A DNA stretch of 64,000 nucleotides from Variovorax paradoxus (GCF_024734665.1 NZ_CP102931.1:4648001-4712000), one strand, 5' to 3'; counted from the first letter of the stretch, positions 46,108-55,250 are shown. Notes: generated by a model from the sequence alone, not told the origin. Numbers and translations: made by a program.

Positions 46108-46605
46108 ATGAAGTTCAAGAGCAAAGTCATCTACACCTCGCACATCGACACGCCTCTCGGCGGCATCACGATGGCGGCCACCGACCAGGGCCTGGCCGGC
46201 GTCTGGTTCGACCAGCAGCGCCACTGGCCCGACACCAGCGGCTGGATCACGAAGGACGACCACCCCGCGCTGGTCGAGGCGGCCGCGCAGCTGCACGACT
46301 ACTTCGCCGGCAAGCGCGACAACTTCGACATGAAGCTCGACCTGTCGCACGGCACCGCGTTCCAGCAGAGCGTGTGGCAGCAACTGCTGGCCATTCCGGC
46401 GGGTGCCACCACGAGCTATGGCGCGCTCAGCGTCAACGTGGGCAACCCTGCTGCGGTGCGCGCAGTGGGCGCGGCCGTAGGGCGCAACCCGATCAGCGTG
46501 ATCGTGCCTTGCCACCGCGTGCTGGGGTCGGACGGGTCGTTGACCGGTTACGCTGGCGGGCTCGACCGCAAGACCGCCCTGCTGGAACTCGAAGGCGCGC
46601 TGTAA
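46108..46605 (+). CDS. ogt: Methylated-DNA-[protein]-cysteine S-methyltransferase
   Basis: A 165-residue suicide repair protein. The acceptor is Cys135 in VIVPCHRVLGS, the helix-turn-helix Arg/Tyr region is TTSYGALS, and the C-terminal YAGGLDRKTALLELE closes the active site. It removes methyl groups from O6-methylguanine. It lies six bases after the Ada-N/AlkA fusion gene, so the two together contain all Ada functions. Confidence 0.96.
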   Translation: MKFKSKVIYTSHIDTPLGGITMAATDQGLAGVWFDQQRHWPDTSGWITKDDHPALVEAAAQLHDYFAGKRDNFDMKLDLSHGTAFQQSVWQQLLAIPAGATTSYGALSVNVGNPAAVRAVGAAVGRNPISVIVPCHRVLGSDGSLTGYAGGLDRKTALLELEGAL

Positions 46606-46643
46606 AAACTTCCAACAAAGAAGAGACAAAGAGCGAAAGACGC

Positions 46644-47585
46644 ATGACCACAACGAACAACAACGCTGCAGCCGCCAAGCCCCTCGCACCCACTGCCTGG
46701 CTCATCGACCTGGTGCTGCTGGGCGCGCTCTGGGGCGCGTCTTTCCTCTTCATGCGCATCGGCGCTGCGGAGTTCGGCGCGCTGCCGACGGCTGCGGTGC
46801 GGGTGGCGATTGCCGCACTGTTCCTGCTGCCCATCGCGCTGCTGCGCGGCCATGGGCCGTCTCTCGCCAAGCACTGGAAGGCCAGCTTCGCGGTCGGCGT
46901 CTTCAACTCGGGCATGCCGTTCGCGCTGTTCTGCTTCGCGCTGCTGACCATCAACACCGGTCTCGCCGCCGTGCTCAATGCCACGACGCCGATGTTCGGC
47001 GCACTTGTGGCCTGGGCCTGGTTCCGCGAGCGGCCAGCGGGCTCGCGCATCGTCGGGCTGGTGATCGGCTTTGCCGGCGTGGCAATGCTCGCCAGCCGCA
47101 GCGCCGGCCTGCATGCGGGTGCCAGCGGCAATGCCGCACTCTTCGCGGTGCTGGCCTGCCTGGGCGCATGCCTTTGCTACGGCATCTCGGCCAGCGCCAC
47201 GCGCGCCCATCTGGGCGGTGTGCCCGCGCTGACCACAGCCACCGGCAGCCAGATCGGCGCCACGCTGTTCCTCGCCCTGCCCGCCTTCTGGCTCTGGCCC
47301 GCGCAGATGCCCAGCCTGCGCGCCTGGCTCGCGCTGCTGGCGCTCGGCATCGCCTGCACGGGCGTCGCCTACATCCTGTTCTTCCGGCTGATCGAACGCG
47401 CCGGCCCGGCGCGCGCGCTGACGGTGACCTTCCTGGTGCCGGTGTTCGCGCTGTTCTACGGCGCGGTGTTCCTCGGCGAGAACATCACGCAGTGGATGCT
47501 GATCTGCGCGGCCGTCATCGTCTGCGGCGTGGCGCTGTCGACGGGCATCGTCAAGCTGGGGTGGCCCCGCAAGGCCTCGGCCTGA
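46644..47585 (+). CDS. EamA/DMT-family permease
   Basis: A 313-residue inner-membrane protein with ten helices in two EamA repeats; each repeat has the small-residue start GALWGASFLFMRIG and ACLGACLCYGISASA. The family exports amino acids, metabolites or drugs. It follows ogt by 38 bases and is probably cotranscribed with it. The substrate is not readable. ATG 46644 starts the protein just before the first helix. Confidence 0.88.
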   Translation: MTTTNNNAAAAKPLAPTAWLIDLVLLGALWGASFLFMRIGAAEFGALPTAAVRVAIAALFLLPIALLRGHGPSLAKHWKASFAVGVFNSGMPFALFCFALLTINTGLAAVLNATTPMFGALVAWAWFRERPAGSRIVGLVIGFAGVAMLASRSAGLHAGASGNAALFAVLACLGACLCYGISASATRAHLGGVPALTTATGSQIGATLFLALPAFWLWPAQMPSLRAWLALLALGIACTGVAYILFFRLIERAGPARALTVTFLVPVFALFYGAVFLGENITQWMLICAAVIVCGVALSTGIVKLGWPRKASA

Positions 47586-47604
47586 GAATGCTTAGGCCGG
47601 GCGC

Positions 47605-48267
47605 CTACACGGCGCCCGCGACGACGTTCACCGAGAGTGCGAGCACCAGCATGTTGAACGCGAAGGCCAGCACGCTGTGCAGCAAAGTGATGCGCCGCAT
47701 CTCCTTCGACGTCGCCTGCACGTCGGACACCTGCGAGGTCATGCCGATCACGTACGAGTAGTAAAGAAAGTCGAAGTAGTCGGGGGCGTCGTCCTTGCCC
47801 GGAAAGTCGAGCCCGCCGTCGGGCGTGCCGCTCTTCTGGTCGATGTAGTAGCGGTGTGCGTAATGAAAGGCGTAGATCGTGTGCATCATCAGCCACGAGC
47901 CCGCCAGCGCCACCAGCCCGAGCGCCACGTGCGCCGCGCGCTCCCAGCCGCTCAGCGCCTTCACCTGCTGGAGCAGCATGGCGATGGCCACCACGCTGGC
48001 GCCGACCACCACCAGCATCGAGACCAGGATCACCACGTTGGGCTGGTCCAGCGACTGCGCGCGCTCGCGCGTACGCTTCGCATCGAAGGTGTCGGCCAGC
48101 CACCACGACAGCACCTGGTAGACCGCCACGGCCACGCACCACCCGGCCAGCGCGCGCGCCATGCCGCTCATGGGCGCCGGCATCAACGCCGCGGCGGTGG
48201 CGCAGCCGGAGACAGCGCCGTAGAGAAGACGTTGGGGACCGGTGGTGGTGGAAAGGTGTTTGCGCAT
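47605..48267 (-). CDS. DUF1345 membrane protein
   Basis: A 220-residue protein with about five hydrophobic segments. It carries TIYAFHYAHRYY and FLYYSYVIGMTSQVSDV, the aromatic and polar signature of DUF1345. The function of the family is unknown. It is convergent with the EamA gene. ATG 48267 is chosen because the basic N-terminus and first helix begin there; the frame is open upstream without support. Confidence 0.87.
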   Translation of the reverse strand: MRKHLSTTTGPQRLLYGAVSGCATAAALMPAPMSGMARALAGWCVAVAVYQVLSWWLADTFDAKRTRERAQSLDQPNVVILVSMLVVVGASVVAIAMLLQQVKALSGWERAAHVALGLVALAGSWLMMHTIYAFHYAHRYYIDQKSGTPDGGLDFPGKDDAPDYFDFLYYSYVIGMTSQVSDVQATSKEMRRITLLHSVLAFAFNMLVLALSVNVVAGAV

Positions 48268-48338
48268 GGCGGCACTGTAGCGCCGCACAGTCTCCCGTCG
48301 TCGGCGTTCAAGGGAGTTATGCCCGGAGACATTCGCTT

Positions 48339-49892
48339 CTAGCGCTGCCTCGGCTCTGCTTCGTCCGACAGCAATGCTGCACGCACTTCCTTCTTCAGCA
48401 CCTTGCCCACCTTGGAGCGCGGCAGGTCGAGCCACACCTCGATCTGTTTGGGCGCCTTCACGCTGCCGATGCGCGCCTTGACGAAAGCCTTGATCTCTTC
48501 CAAGTTCACCTGCCGACCGACATGCGGCTGCAACACGGCCACCACGCGCTCGCCCCATTTCTCGTCAGGCAGGCCGACGACTGCGCTGTCCTGCACGTCG
48601 GGGTGTTGCATCAGCACCTGCTCCACTTCGGCGGAGTAGACGTTGAAGCCGCCCGAGATGATCATGTCCTTGGCGCGGTCCACGATGTAGAGAAACCCGT
48701 CGGCGTCGAGGTAGCCGATGTCGCCGGTGTGGTGCCAGCCGTGGCGCGAGGCCTCTTCGGTGGCGCGCGCGTCCTTGTAGTAGCCGAGCATCACGAGCGA
48801 GCCGCGCACCACGATCTCTCCGCTCTCGCCCGTGGGCAGCAGCGCGCCGTCGCCGTTCATCACGCCCACCTGCACGAGCGGCCCGGGGCGGCCGGCCGAT
48901 GACAGACGTTGGCGTGCGACCGTGCCGTCATTGTTGAAGTGGTCGCGCGGCGACATCATCGAGATCATCATCGGCGCCTCGGCCTGGCCGAAGAGTTGGG
49001 CCATGACGGGGCCGATCTTCTGCAGCGCCTCTTCGAGCCGCGCGGCCGACATGGGCGCCGCGCCGTACCAGAAGCATTGCAGCGAATCGAGCTTCGCATC
49101 TGCCAGCTGCGGGTGCTGCAGCAGCATGTAGATCAGCGTGGGCGGCAGGAAGGTGTGAGTGACGCCGTGTTCTTCGATGAGGCCGAGGAATTCGCCAAGG
49201 TCGGGCTTGGGCATGATCACGACCTGCCCGCCCAGCGCCATCACAGGCAGGCACAGCACGCCGGCCGCATGCGTGAGCGGCGCAAGCGCGAGGTAGACGG
49301 GCCGGCCCTCGAAGGGGTAGCCCATCAGCGTCAGCGCCGACATCGCCTCGAGGTTGCGCCCCGACAGCATCACGCCCTTGGGCTGGCCGGTGGTGCCGCC
49401 GGTGCCGGCGATCATCGCGACGTCGTCGACCACCTGCACATCGATGGGGGCATCGCCTGCATCCCCCAGCCATTGGTCGAGCGATGGCGCGAAGGGCTGC
49501 GCCTTGTCGAGGCAGACCAGCGTCGTCACCTTGGGCAGGTCGGACCGCATCTGCTCGACAAGCGGTGCGTAGTTGCTGTGGAAGATCAGGCAGCTGCAGT
49601 CGAAGGCGTCGAGCACGTAGCGGTTCTCGGCTGCCTCGTTGCGCGGATTGATCGGACACCACACGGCCGCTGCGCGCGACAGCCCGAAGACGCATGCGAA
49701 GGCGACCGGATCGTTGCCCGACAGCACCGCCACCTTGCTGCCCGGGGCGATGCCGCTGCGCTGCAGCGCCCGCGCCACCCGGTAGCTGAAGCGCTGCGCG
49801 TCGCCGTACGACAGCAGCACGGCCCCCATGCGCAGGCAGGGCGCCGCGGCTCCCAGCGAAGCGCCCTTGTCCAGGTAGTCGATCAGGCGCAT
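48339..49892 (-). CDS. Acyl-CoA synthetase (class I adenylate-forming)
   Basis: A 517-residue ligase. The P-loop motif TGGTTGQPKGV is at about 164-174, the A5 region is WYGAAPMSAARLEE, A7 is WHHTGDIGYLDADG, A8 is DRAKDMIISGGFNVY, and the C-terminal catalytic Lys lies in SKVGKVLKKEV. It activates a carboxylic acid to its CoA thioester; the chain length or aromatic nature is not readable. It is last in a leftward operon, five bases after the saccharopine-dehydrogenase-like gene. Confidence 0.92.
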   Translation of the reverse strand: MRLIDYLDKGASLGAAAPCLRMGAVLLSYGDAQRFSYRVARALQRSGIAPGSKVAVLSGNDPVAFACVFGLSRAAAVWCPINPRNEAAENRYVLDAFDCSCLIFHSNYAPLVEQMRSDLPKVTTLVCLDKAQPFAPSLDQWLGDAGDAPIDVQVVDDVAMIAGTGGTTGQPKGVMLSGRNLEAMSALTLMGYPFEGRPVYLALAPLTHAAGVLCLPVMALGGQVVIMPKPDLGEFLGLIEEHGVTHTFLPPTLIYMLLQHPQLADAKLDSLQCFWYGAAPMSAARLEEALQKIGPVMAQLFGQAEAPMMISMMSPRDHFNNDGTVARQRLSSAGRPGPLVQVGVMNGDGALLPTGESGEIVVRGSLVMLGYYKDARATEEASRHGWHHTGDIGYLDADGFLYIVDRAKDMIISGGFNVYSAEVEQVLMQHPDVQDSAVVGLPDEKWGERVVAVLQPHVGRQVNLEEIKAFVKARIGSVKAPKQIEVWLDLPRSKVGKVLKKEVRAALLSDEAEPRQR

Positions 49893-49897
49893 GGAAG

Positions 49898-51034
49898 TCA
49901 GCCCAGCCGGGTGAGCACGGGCTCCTGCACCAGTCCGAAGCTGCGCAGCGCGCCCAGCAGCTCGCGATGCCCGAAGGCCTGGCAACCCGAGGCGAAGCCG
50001 GCGCGGCGCGGTGCCTGCTGCAGCAGCGAGGCGGCCGCATAGGCCTGCAGCAAGCCGGTCTGCTTGTAGTTGCAGTTCCCGAAAATCACGCAGTGCATGC
50101 GGCCCAGCGGACCGGAGGCATGCACCGAATCGACGGACTTGTTGATGCGCGGGTTCTCGCGCGGGGGCATGGTGTTCATCACGCCTGCCGCCGTCTGGGC
50201 CAGGGCGGCATAGCGATCGTCGTCGTTCATGCCTTCGGTGGCCTTGAGCGCGGCTGCCACGATGTGCGGCACGCCCTGCATCAGCGCCTTGTTGAAGACC
50301 CCGCCGAGCACCTTCACATTGGCCACGCGCGGATCGCGCTTGAACCATACCGGATGCGAGGTGCCACCCCATGGAAGTGCCAGCGCCGCCTCGTGCTGGC
50401 CGGGAATCGACAGGTGGTACAGGCCCGCGTCGGGTTGCCACTCTACGTATTCGTTCTGCTCCAGGTAGTAGGCCTTGGACGTGGCCGCGTTGACCAGGAT
50501 GGTCTGGGTGGATGCGATGGTCGGGCTGCCGCCCCAGAACACGGCGATGTCCAGCGTGTCGAGCCCGGGTGTCTCCAGGCACAGCTGCGCGGCGATCTCG
50601 CCGGTGGTGTACATCTGCGCCAGGCCGGGCGAGAGCAGCAGGCCCGCGGCGGCGAACCTGGCGCCGTACTTCTGCTCGAGCATGATGAGCCAGTCCTGCT
50701 CGCCGGTGGTGTCTGTGTAGTGGCATCCGGCGGCCAGGCAGGCCTCGACCACCTCGGGGCCGAACTTGGCGAAAGGCCCCACCGTGTTGAGCACCACCGA
50801 GGCGCCGGTGAAGAGCTCCGTGAGCGCCGCCACCGAATGCTTCACCTCCACCACCTCGTAGCTAGCGGTCTCGATACCGGGCACGTTCGACTTCATCGCC
50901 GCTTCCAGCTTCTGCGCGCTGCGGCCCGCGGCAACGAAGGGGATGTTGTACTCGCGCAGGTATTCGCACACCAGTCGGCCGGTGTAGCCTGAGGCGCCGT
51001 AGACGACGACGGGCTTCTTCTTGCTGTTGCTCAT
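49898..51034 (-). CDS. Saccharopine dehydrogenase-like oxidoreductase
   Basis: A 378-residue Rossmann-fold protein. The cofactor loop GASGYTGRLVCEYL is at about residues 14-27, and GPFAKFGPEVVEACLAAGCHYTD is typical of the saccharopine-dehydrogenase/trans-acting enoyl reductase family. Here it is unlikely to act in lysine metabolism, because it sits between an SDR and an acyl-CoA ligase; reduction of an unsaturated acyl or keto intermediate is more plausible. Spacing to both neighbours is short (23 and 5 bases). Confidence 0.85.
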   Translation of the reverse strand: MSNSKKKPVVVYGASGYTGRLVCEYLREYNIPFVAAGRSAQKLEAAMKSNVPGIETASYEVVEVKHSVAALTELFTGASVVLNTVGPFAKFGPEVVEACLAAGCHYTDTTGEQDWLIMLEQKYGARFAAAGLLLSPGLAQMYTTGEIAAQLCLETPGLDTLDIAVFWGGSPTIASTQTILVNAATSKAYYLEQNEYVEWQPDAGLYHLSIPGQHEAALALPWGGTSHPVWFKRDPRVANVKVLGGVFNKALMQGVPHIVAAALKATEGMNDDDRYAALAQTAAGVMNTMPPRENPRINKSVDSVHASGPLGRMHCVIFGNCNYKQTGLLQAYAAASLLQQAPRRAGFASGCQAFGHRELLGALRSFGLVQEPVLTRLG

Positions 51035-51057
51035 GTTCTGTCTCCTTTTCTACGTGC

Positions 51058-51861
51058 TCACATGCCCATGCCGCCGTCTACCGCGATGCCCGCGCCGGTG
51101 ATGAACCGCGCCGCATCGGAGCAGAGGAAGACCACCACATCGGCCATGTCGCCGACCTCACCGAGACGGCCCAATGGCGTCTGGCCGATCACGTCGCCCA
51201 CTGCCGCCTCGACGCTGGGTGCGAGCCCCGCGGCGACGATGTCGTTGGCGAGCTTCATGCCCATGTCGGTGGGCACCAGTCCGGGGTAGATGCAGTTCAC
51301 GCGCACGCCGTAGCCCAGCTTGCCGGACTCCATGGCCGCGACGCGCGTGGCGCGGTCGACCGCGGACTTGGTGGCCGAGTAGCCCGCAATGGCCGGGAAA
51401 GCGATGGTCGCCGCGACCGATGCGATGTTGACCACAGCCCCGCCGCCGCCCGCGCCGCCACCGGGACGCATCGCACGGAACGCGTGCTTCATGCCCAGCA
51501 GCGTGCCGGCCACGTTCACGTCGAGCATGCGGCGCAGGTCGTCGCCGTCGACGTCGATCACCAGCGAGGTGATCTCGATGCCGGCGTTGTTGACGAGGAT
51601 GTCGAAGCCGCCGAGTTCCTTGACGGTGGTCTCGGTGGCAGAGGCCCAGTCGCCGTCTTTCGTGACGTCGAGCGGAACGAAGCCCACCTTCGCTCCAGAG
51701 GCAGACAACCTGGAAGCGGTTTCGCGCCCCAGGTCGGCAAGCACGTCGCCAATCATCACGGAGGCGCCGGCCGCCGCCAGTGCTTCGGCAATGCCCGCGC
51801 CAATGCCGCGCGCACCGCCCGTCACCAGGGCCTTGCGCCCTTTCAAGTCGAACTTGGCCAT
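51058..51861 (-). CDS. SDR-family oxidoreductase (3-oxoacyl reductase-like)
   Basis: A 267-residue short-chain dehydrogenase. TGGARGIG (15-22) binds the cofactor, NNAG is at about 90, and the Ser and YSATK active site follows in NIASVAATIAFPAIAGYSATK. The C-terminal GAGIAVDGGMGM is typical of FabG/hydroxyacyl dehydrogenases. It is the first gene of the operon; ATG 51861 has a suitable AGGAGAC site upstream. It probably oxidises a hydroxyacid, alcohol or hydroxyacyl-CoA in the same pathway as the ligase. Confidence 0.92.
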   Translation of the reverse strand: MAKFDLKGRKALVTGGARGIGAGIAEALAAAGASVMIGDVLADLGRETASRLSASGAKVGFVPLDVTKDGDWASATETTVKELGGFDILVNNAGIEITSLVIDVDGDDLRRMLDVNVAGTLLGMKHAFRAMRPGGGAGGGGAVVNIASVAATIAFPAIAGYSATKSAVDRATRVAAMESGKLGYGVRVNCIYPGLVPTDMGMKLANDIVAAGLAPSVEAAVGDVIGQTPLGRLGEVGDMADVVVFLCSDAARFITGAGIAVDGGMGM

Positions 51862-51900
51862 CACTTGTCTCCTGTAGATGTGTTGTGAGATGGAGCGGTC

Positions 51901-51929
51901 ATCGTAGAAATCGACTTTACGGGTGTCAA
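51901..51929 (-). promoter_or_regulatory. Sigma-70-like promoter of the SDR operon
   Basis: Read leftward, a perfect TTGACA (-35; plus 51924-51929) is followed after exactly 17 bases by TACGAT (-10; plus 51901-51906), about 40 bases before the SDR start codon. It is one of few consensus-quality promoters in the window. Confidence 0.75.
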
Positions 51930-51936
51930 GTTTTTC

Positions 51937-51952
51937 TTTGACGATTGTCAAA
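51937..51952. promoter_or_regulatory. Putative TetR operator and tetR promoter
   Basis: TTTGACGATTGTCAAA is an inverted repeat (TTTGAC-4-GTCAAA). A further GTCAA half-site lies at 51925-51929, inside the -35 box of the divergent promoter. On the plus strand TTGACG (51938) and TAAAAT (51959) form a promoter with a 15-base spacer covered by the palindrome, so one bound TetR dimer could block both directions. Confidence 0.6.
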
Positions 51953-52063
51953 ACTTCGTAAAATGACATGCGTGGCACGCCGGATGCGGGTTCTCCCGCT
52001 TGCGTGCTATGGTTTGGAATCACGAAGAACACAGGGGCCGGCATGCGTGCGGTCCGGCTTTCA

Positions 52064-52741
52064 ATGACGACACATCAACGGCTGAAGAAACACGCTGAAC
52101 GAGTGCCCAAGGCTCGGGTCGACAAATTCTCGGAACGGCGCGCCGAACTGGGCGAGGCCGCACTCACCACGCTGGCGGCACTGGGCTATGCACGCACGAG
52201 CCTGCGCGAGATCGCCCAGAACTCAGAGTTCTCGCACGGCGTTCTGCACTACTACTTCAGCGACAAGGTCGACCTGATCATCTGCAGCGTCAAGCAGTAC
52301 AAGGCACGCTGCGTCACGCGCTACGACCACGCGGTGGAAAGCGCCACCACCTACGACGAGCTGATGGATGGCTTCCTGCAGAGCCTTGGCGACACGCTGC
52401 GCGACGAAGGCCACGTGCACCGCCTCTGGTACGACCTGCGTTCGCAGGCGCTGTTCGAGGAAGCCTTCCGCGCCGATGTCGTGCAGATCGACAAGAGCCT
52501 CGAGGACATGATCTGGCGCATCATGAGCCGCTTTGCCGAGCTCTCGGGCGAAGCACCCGGCATGCCGCCCTCGGCCACCTATGCGCTGTTCGACGGGCTG
52601 TTCCAGCAGGCACTGCTGAAGCACCTGTCGGGCGATGCGAAGGCCATCGACGACATGCAGGTCGATGTGCGCCAGGCCATCTCGCGCCTGTTCGCTGCCC
52701 CTGCCAAGGCCGCAGCGCCGGCCCGCAAGCGCCGCGCCTGA
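52064..52741 (+). CDS. TetR-family transcriptional regulator
   Basis: A 225-residue regulator with an N-terminal helix-turn-helix at about residues 25-75 (TSLREIAQNSEFSHGVLHYYFSDK). The C-terminal domain is helical with a Lys/Arg/Ala-rich tail. It is divergent from the SDR-oxidoreductase-ligase operon and shares with it an AT-rich control region holding a clear inverted repeat, so repression of that operon is likely; the inducer may be the pathway's acid or acyl-CoA. ATG 52064 gives the normal N-terminal length; the frame is open upstream to 51968. Confidence 0.88.
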   Translation: MTTHQRLKKHAERVPKARVDKFSERRAELGEAALTTLAALGYARTSLREIAQNSEFSHGVLHYYFSDKVDLIICSVKQYKARCVTRYDHAVESATTYDELMDGFLQSLGDTLRDEGHVHRLWYDLRSQALFEEAFRADVVQIDKSLEDMIWRIMSRFAELSGEAPGMPPSATYALFDGLFQQALLKHLSGDAKAIDDMQVDVRQAISRLFAAPAKAAAPARKRRA

Positions 52742-52757
52742 AACGAAGGGCCGGGCT

Positions 52758-53720
52758 TCAGGGCCTTGGCCCTTTCGCCGGCGCGACGGCACGCGCGCCC
52801 GCCCACTGCCCGCTCTCGCACAGATCGCGCACCACGTCGCCGATCAGCGTGCACACGGCGCGCTTCGCGTTCGTGGTCGGCAGATGCACCGACACGCACA
52901 GCCCGAGCGTGCGAAACATCGAAGGCGAGTCGATGCGGTGCGCAACGAGCCGGCCTTCCTGCACTTCGCGCTGGGCGAGTCCGAACGGCATGATGGTCGG
53001 CCCGAGCCCCGCCTCCACCGCCGCCTTCAGCGTGTAGACCGAATTGATCTCCGCGGCCACCTGCGCCGTGGAATGCCCCTCACGCTCCAGCACCGCATCG
53101 ACCAGCCAACGCGTGCAGTGGCCGTGCGCATTGGCAGGCCACACCAGCGGTCGCGCGGTGGCCTGCGCAATGCTCACGTCGCCGGGCGGCAGCGCATGCG
53201 GGCTCTGCGGCGATTCGAGGAACACGAAGTCTTCCTCCACCAGCGGGACGAACCGGATGTCTTCCGCCGGCATGGCGGGCGAGAACACCGCCACGTCGAC
53301 CCGGCCGCGCAGCAGCTGGTCGGCCATGTTGCCTGTGAGTTCCTCGTTGAGATGCAGCACCACGTCGGGATAGCGCCGGGCCGCCGCGCGCATCAGCGGC
53401 AGCGCGATCATGGGCGACACGCTTTGCGGCAGCGCCGCCACCACCGAGCCCGCCACCGAATCGGCCGCGACATGCACCGCGGCCTTGGCGTCGCTCACCT
53501 GTTTGGTGATGCCCTGTGCGTATTCATAGAAGACCTTGCCCGCCTCGGTCATCGCCACGCCGTTGCGGCTGCGAAGCAGCAGCTGGGTGCCTAGCTCGGC
53601 TTCGAGCTCGGCCATCTGCTTGCTCAATGCCGACTGTGCAATGAAGAGCTGCTGCGCGGCGCGCGACAGGCTGCCGCAATCCACGATGGCAACGAAGTAC
53701 TTGAACTGACGCAGCTCCAT
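52758..53720 (-). CDS. LysR-family transcriptional regulator
   Basis: A 320-residue LysR protein. The start MELRQFKYFVAIVDCGSLS and the winged helix (SRAAQQLFIAQSALSKQMAELE) are diagnostic, and a substrate-binding domain spans about 92-300. The NAC/Cyn-like pattern (FKYFVAIVD, LSKQMAELEAELG) is typical of regulators of small-acid catabolism. It lies downstream of the FAD-dependent oxidase gene on the same strand (84-base gap), so it is not in the usual divergent position; it may still regulate that unit. Confidence 0.92.
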   Translation of the reverse strand: MELRQFKYFVAIVDCGSLSRAAQQLFIAQSALSKQMAELEAELGTQLLLRSRNGVAMTEAGKVFYEYAQGITKQVSDAKAAVHVAADSVAGSVVAALPQSVSPMIALPLMRAAARRYPDVVLHLNEELTGNMADQLLRGRVDVAVFSPAMPAEDIRFVPLVEEDFVFLESPQSPHALPPGDVSIAQATARPLVWPANAHGHCTRWLVDAVLEREGHSTAQVAAEINSVYTLKAAVEAGLGPTIMPFGLAQREVQEGRLVAHRIDSPSMFRTLGLCVSVHLPTTNAKRAVCTLIGDVVRDLCESGQWAGARAVAPAKGPRP

Positions 53721-53804
53721 CGAAGGGCCTCCGGCCGCGCACTGCGGGGTGCAGGCGAGGCCGGGGATTCTAGGCCGCACATCTCCGCTCTGGCACTCGG
53801 GCAC

Positions 53805-55220
53805 TCAGGCCCCGGCTGGAGCAACGACCTTTCCCGGGTTGAAGATGTTGTGCGGGTCCAGCGCCTGCTTCACGGCACGCATCAGCGCCACCGTGTGCTC
53901 TCCGTGCTCCTCGACCAGGTACTTCATCTTGTGCATCCCCACGCCATGCTCGCCGGTCGAAGTGCCGCCGTGGCGCAGCGCGCGCTGCACAAGCCGGTGG
54001 CTGAAGGCCTCGGCGGCTTCGTTCTCTGCCGCGCTGTTCGGATCCACCAGCACCAGGCAATGGAAGTTGCCGTCGCCGACGTGGCCGAACACCGGCACCA
54101 GCAGGCCGTGTTCGGCGATGTCGGCCTGCGTCTCCTCGATGCACTGCGCGAGCGCGGACAGCGGCACGCACGCGTCGGTGGTCAGGCTGCGGCTGCCCGC
54201 TTTCAGCTGCAGGCAGGCGAAGTAGGCGTGATGGCGCGGCGTCCACAGGCGCGAGCGCTCCTCTGGCCGGTTGGCCCACTGGAAGGCGCCGCCGCCGTGG
54301 TTGCCCGCGATCTCCCGCACAATGCCGGCCTGCTCGTCGATCTGCGCCTGGCTCGCGCCGAACTCCAGGAACAGCGTCGGGTTCTCGCCCAGGTTGGTGT
54401 GGCTGTACGCGTTCACGGCGCGGATGGTCAGCGCGTCCAGCATCTCGGCGCGCGCCAGCGGCACGCCCATCTGGATCGACTCGATCACGCAGTCGACCGC
54501 CGCGCGCACTGACGGAAAGTGCACCACCGCTGCCGCATACGCCTCGGGGTGCGGATGCAACCGCACGGTGGCCTCGGTGATCAGCCCCAGCGTGCCTTCG
54601 GAGCCGCAGTACAGCTGCGTGAGGTTGTAGCCCGCCGAGCTCTTGCGTGCCCGCGAGGCGGTGTGGGTGATGTCTCCGTTGGCCGTGACCACCGTCAGGC
54701 TCACGAGGTTGTCGCGCATGGTGCCGTAGCGCACGGTGTTGGTGCCCGATGCGGCCGTGGCGATCATGCCGCCGATGGACGCATTGGCACCAGGGTCGAC
54801 CGAGAAGAAAAAGCCGGTGCCCATCAGCTCCGCGTTCAGCTGCCCGCGCGTCACGCCGGCCTCGACCGTGGCCGTGAGGTCACCAGGGCGAATTGCCAGC
54901 ACCCTGTTCATCTGCGAGAAGTCGATGCACACGCCGCCTTCGACCGCCAGCAGATGCCCTTCCACCGACGAGCCCACGCCGAAGCCGATGACCGGCACGC
55001 GCTCGCGAGCGCAGGCCCGCACCACGAACGCCGTCTCTTCGGTGCTGCGCACGAACACCACCGCATCGGGCGGTTGCGGCAGATAGGTCGACTCGTCGGT
55101 GCCGTGCTGCAGCAGCACGGCCGGGCTGGTGGAAAAGCGCTCGGCAAACTTGCGCTGCAGCAGCGCGATCAGCTCAGGCGACGGGGAACGCCGCGTGTTC
55201 GAACTCACGACCGTGTCCAT
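53805..55220 (-). CDS. FAD-linked 2-hydroxyacid oxidase/dehydrogenase (GlcD/D-LDH type)
   Basis: A 471-residue flavoprotein. The N-terminal FAD domain has VIGFGVGSSVEGH, VDPGANASIGGMIATAASG and YCGSEGTLGLIT. The C-terminal oxidase domain contains the metal-binding HVGDGNFHC and the terminal GEHGVGMHKMKYL with the active-site His, ending in IFNPGK. It should oxidise D-lactate, glycolate or a related 2-hydroxyacid. It is downstream of an MFS carrier gene (30-base gap), which probably imports the substrate. Confidence 0.92.
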   Translation of the reverse strand: MDTVVSSNTRRSPSPELIALLQRKFAERFSTSPAVLLQHGTDESTYLPQPPDAVVFVRSTEETAFVVRACARERVPVIGFGVGSSVEGHLLAVEGGVCIDFSQMNRVLAIRPGDLTATVEAGVTRGQLNAELMGTGFFFSVDPGANASIGGMIATAASGTNTVRYGTMRDNLVSLTVVTANGDITHTASRARKSSAGYNLTQLYCGSEGTLGLITEATVRLHPHPEAYAAAVVHFPSVRAAVDCVIESIQMGVPLARAEMLDALTIRAVNAYSHTNLGENPTLFLEFGASQAQIDEQAGIVREIAGNHGGGAFQWANRPEERSRLWTPRHHAYFACLQLKAGSRSLTTDACVPLSALAQCIEETQADIAEHGLLVPVFGHVGDGNFHCLVLVDPNSAAENEAAEAFSHRLVQRALRHGGTSTGEHGVGMHKMKYLVEEHGEHTVALMRAVKQALDPHNIFNPGKVVAPAGA

Positions 55221-55250
55221 AGGGTTCCTTCAAGGAGGCAGACAAACAGA

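Noticed and set aside
43009..46689. A minus-strand frame of over 1200 codons extending far upstream of the phosphomannomutase.
   Set aside because: Only the last 460 codons match the enzyme; the rest is antisense to the Ada/AlkA fusion and ogt and has no protein-like features.
44625..47585. A very long plus-strand frame ending with the EamA permease.
   Set aside because: Protein-like sequence starts only at 46644; the upstream part is out of frame with the alkylation-repair genes it covers.
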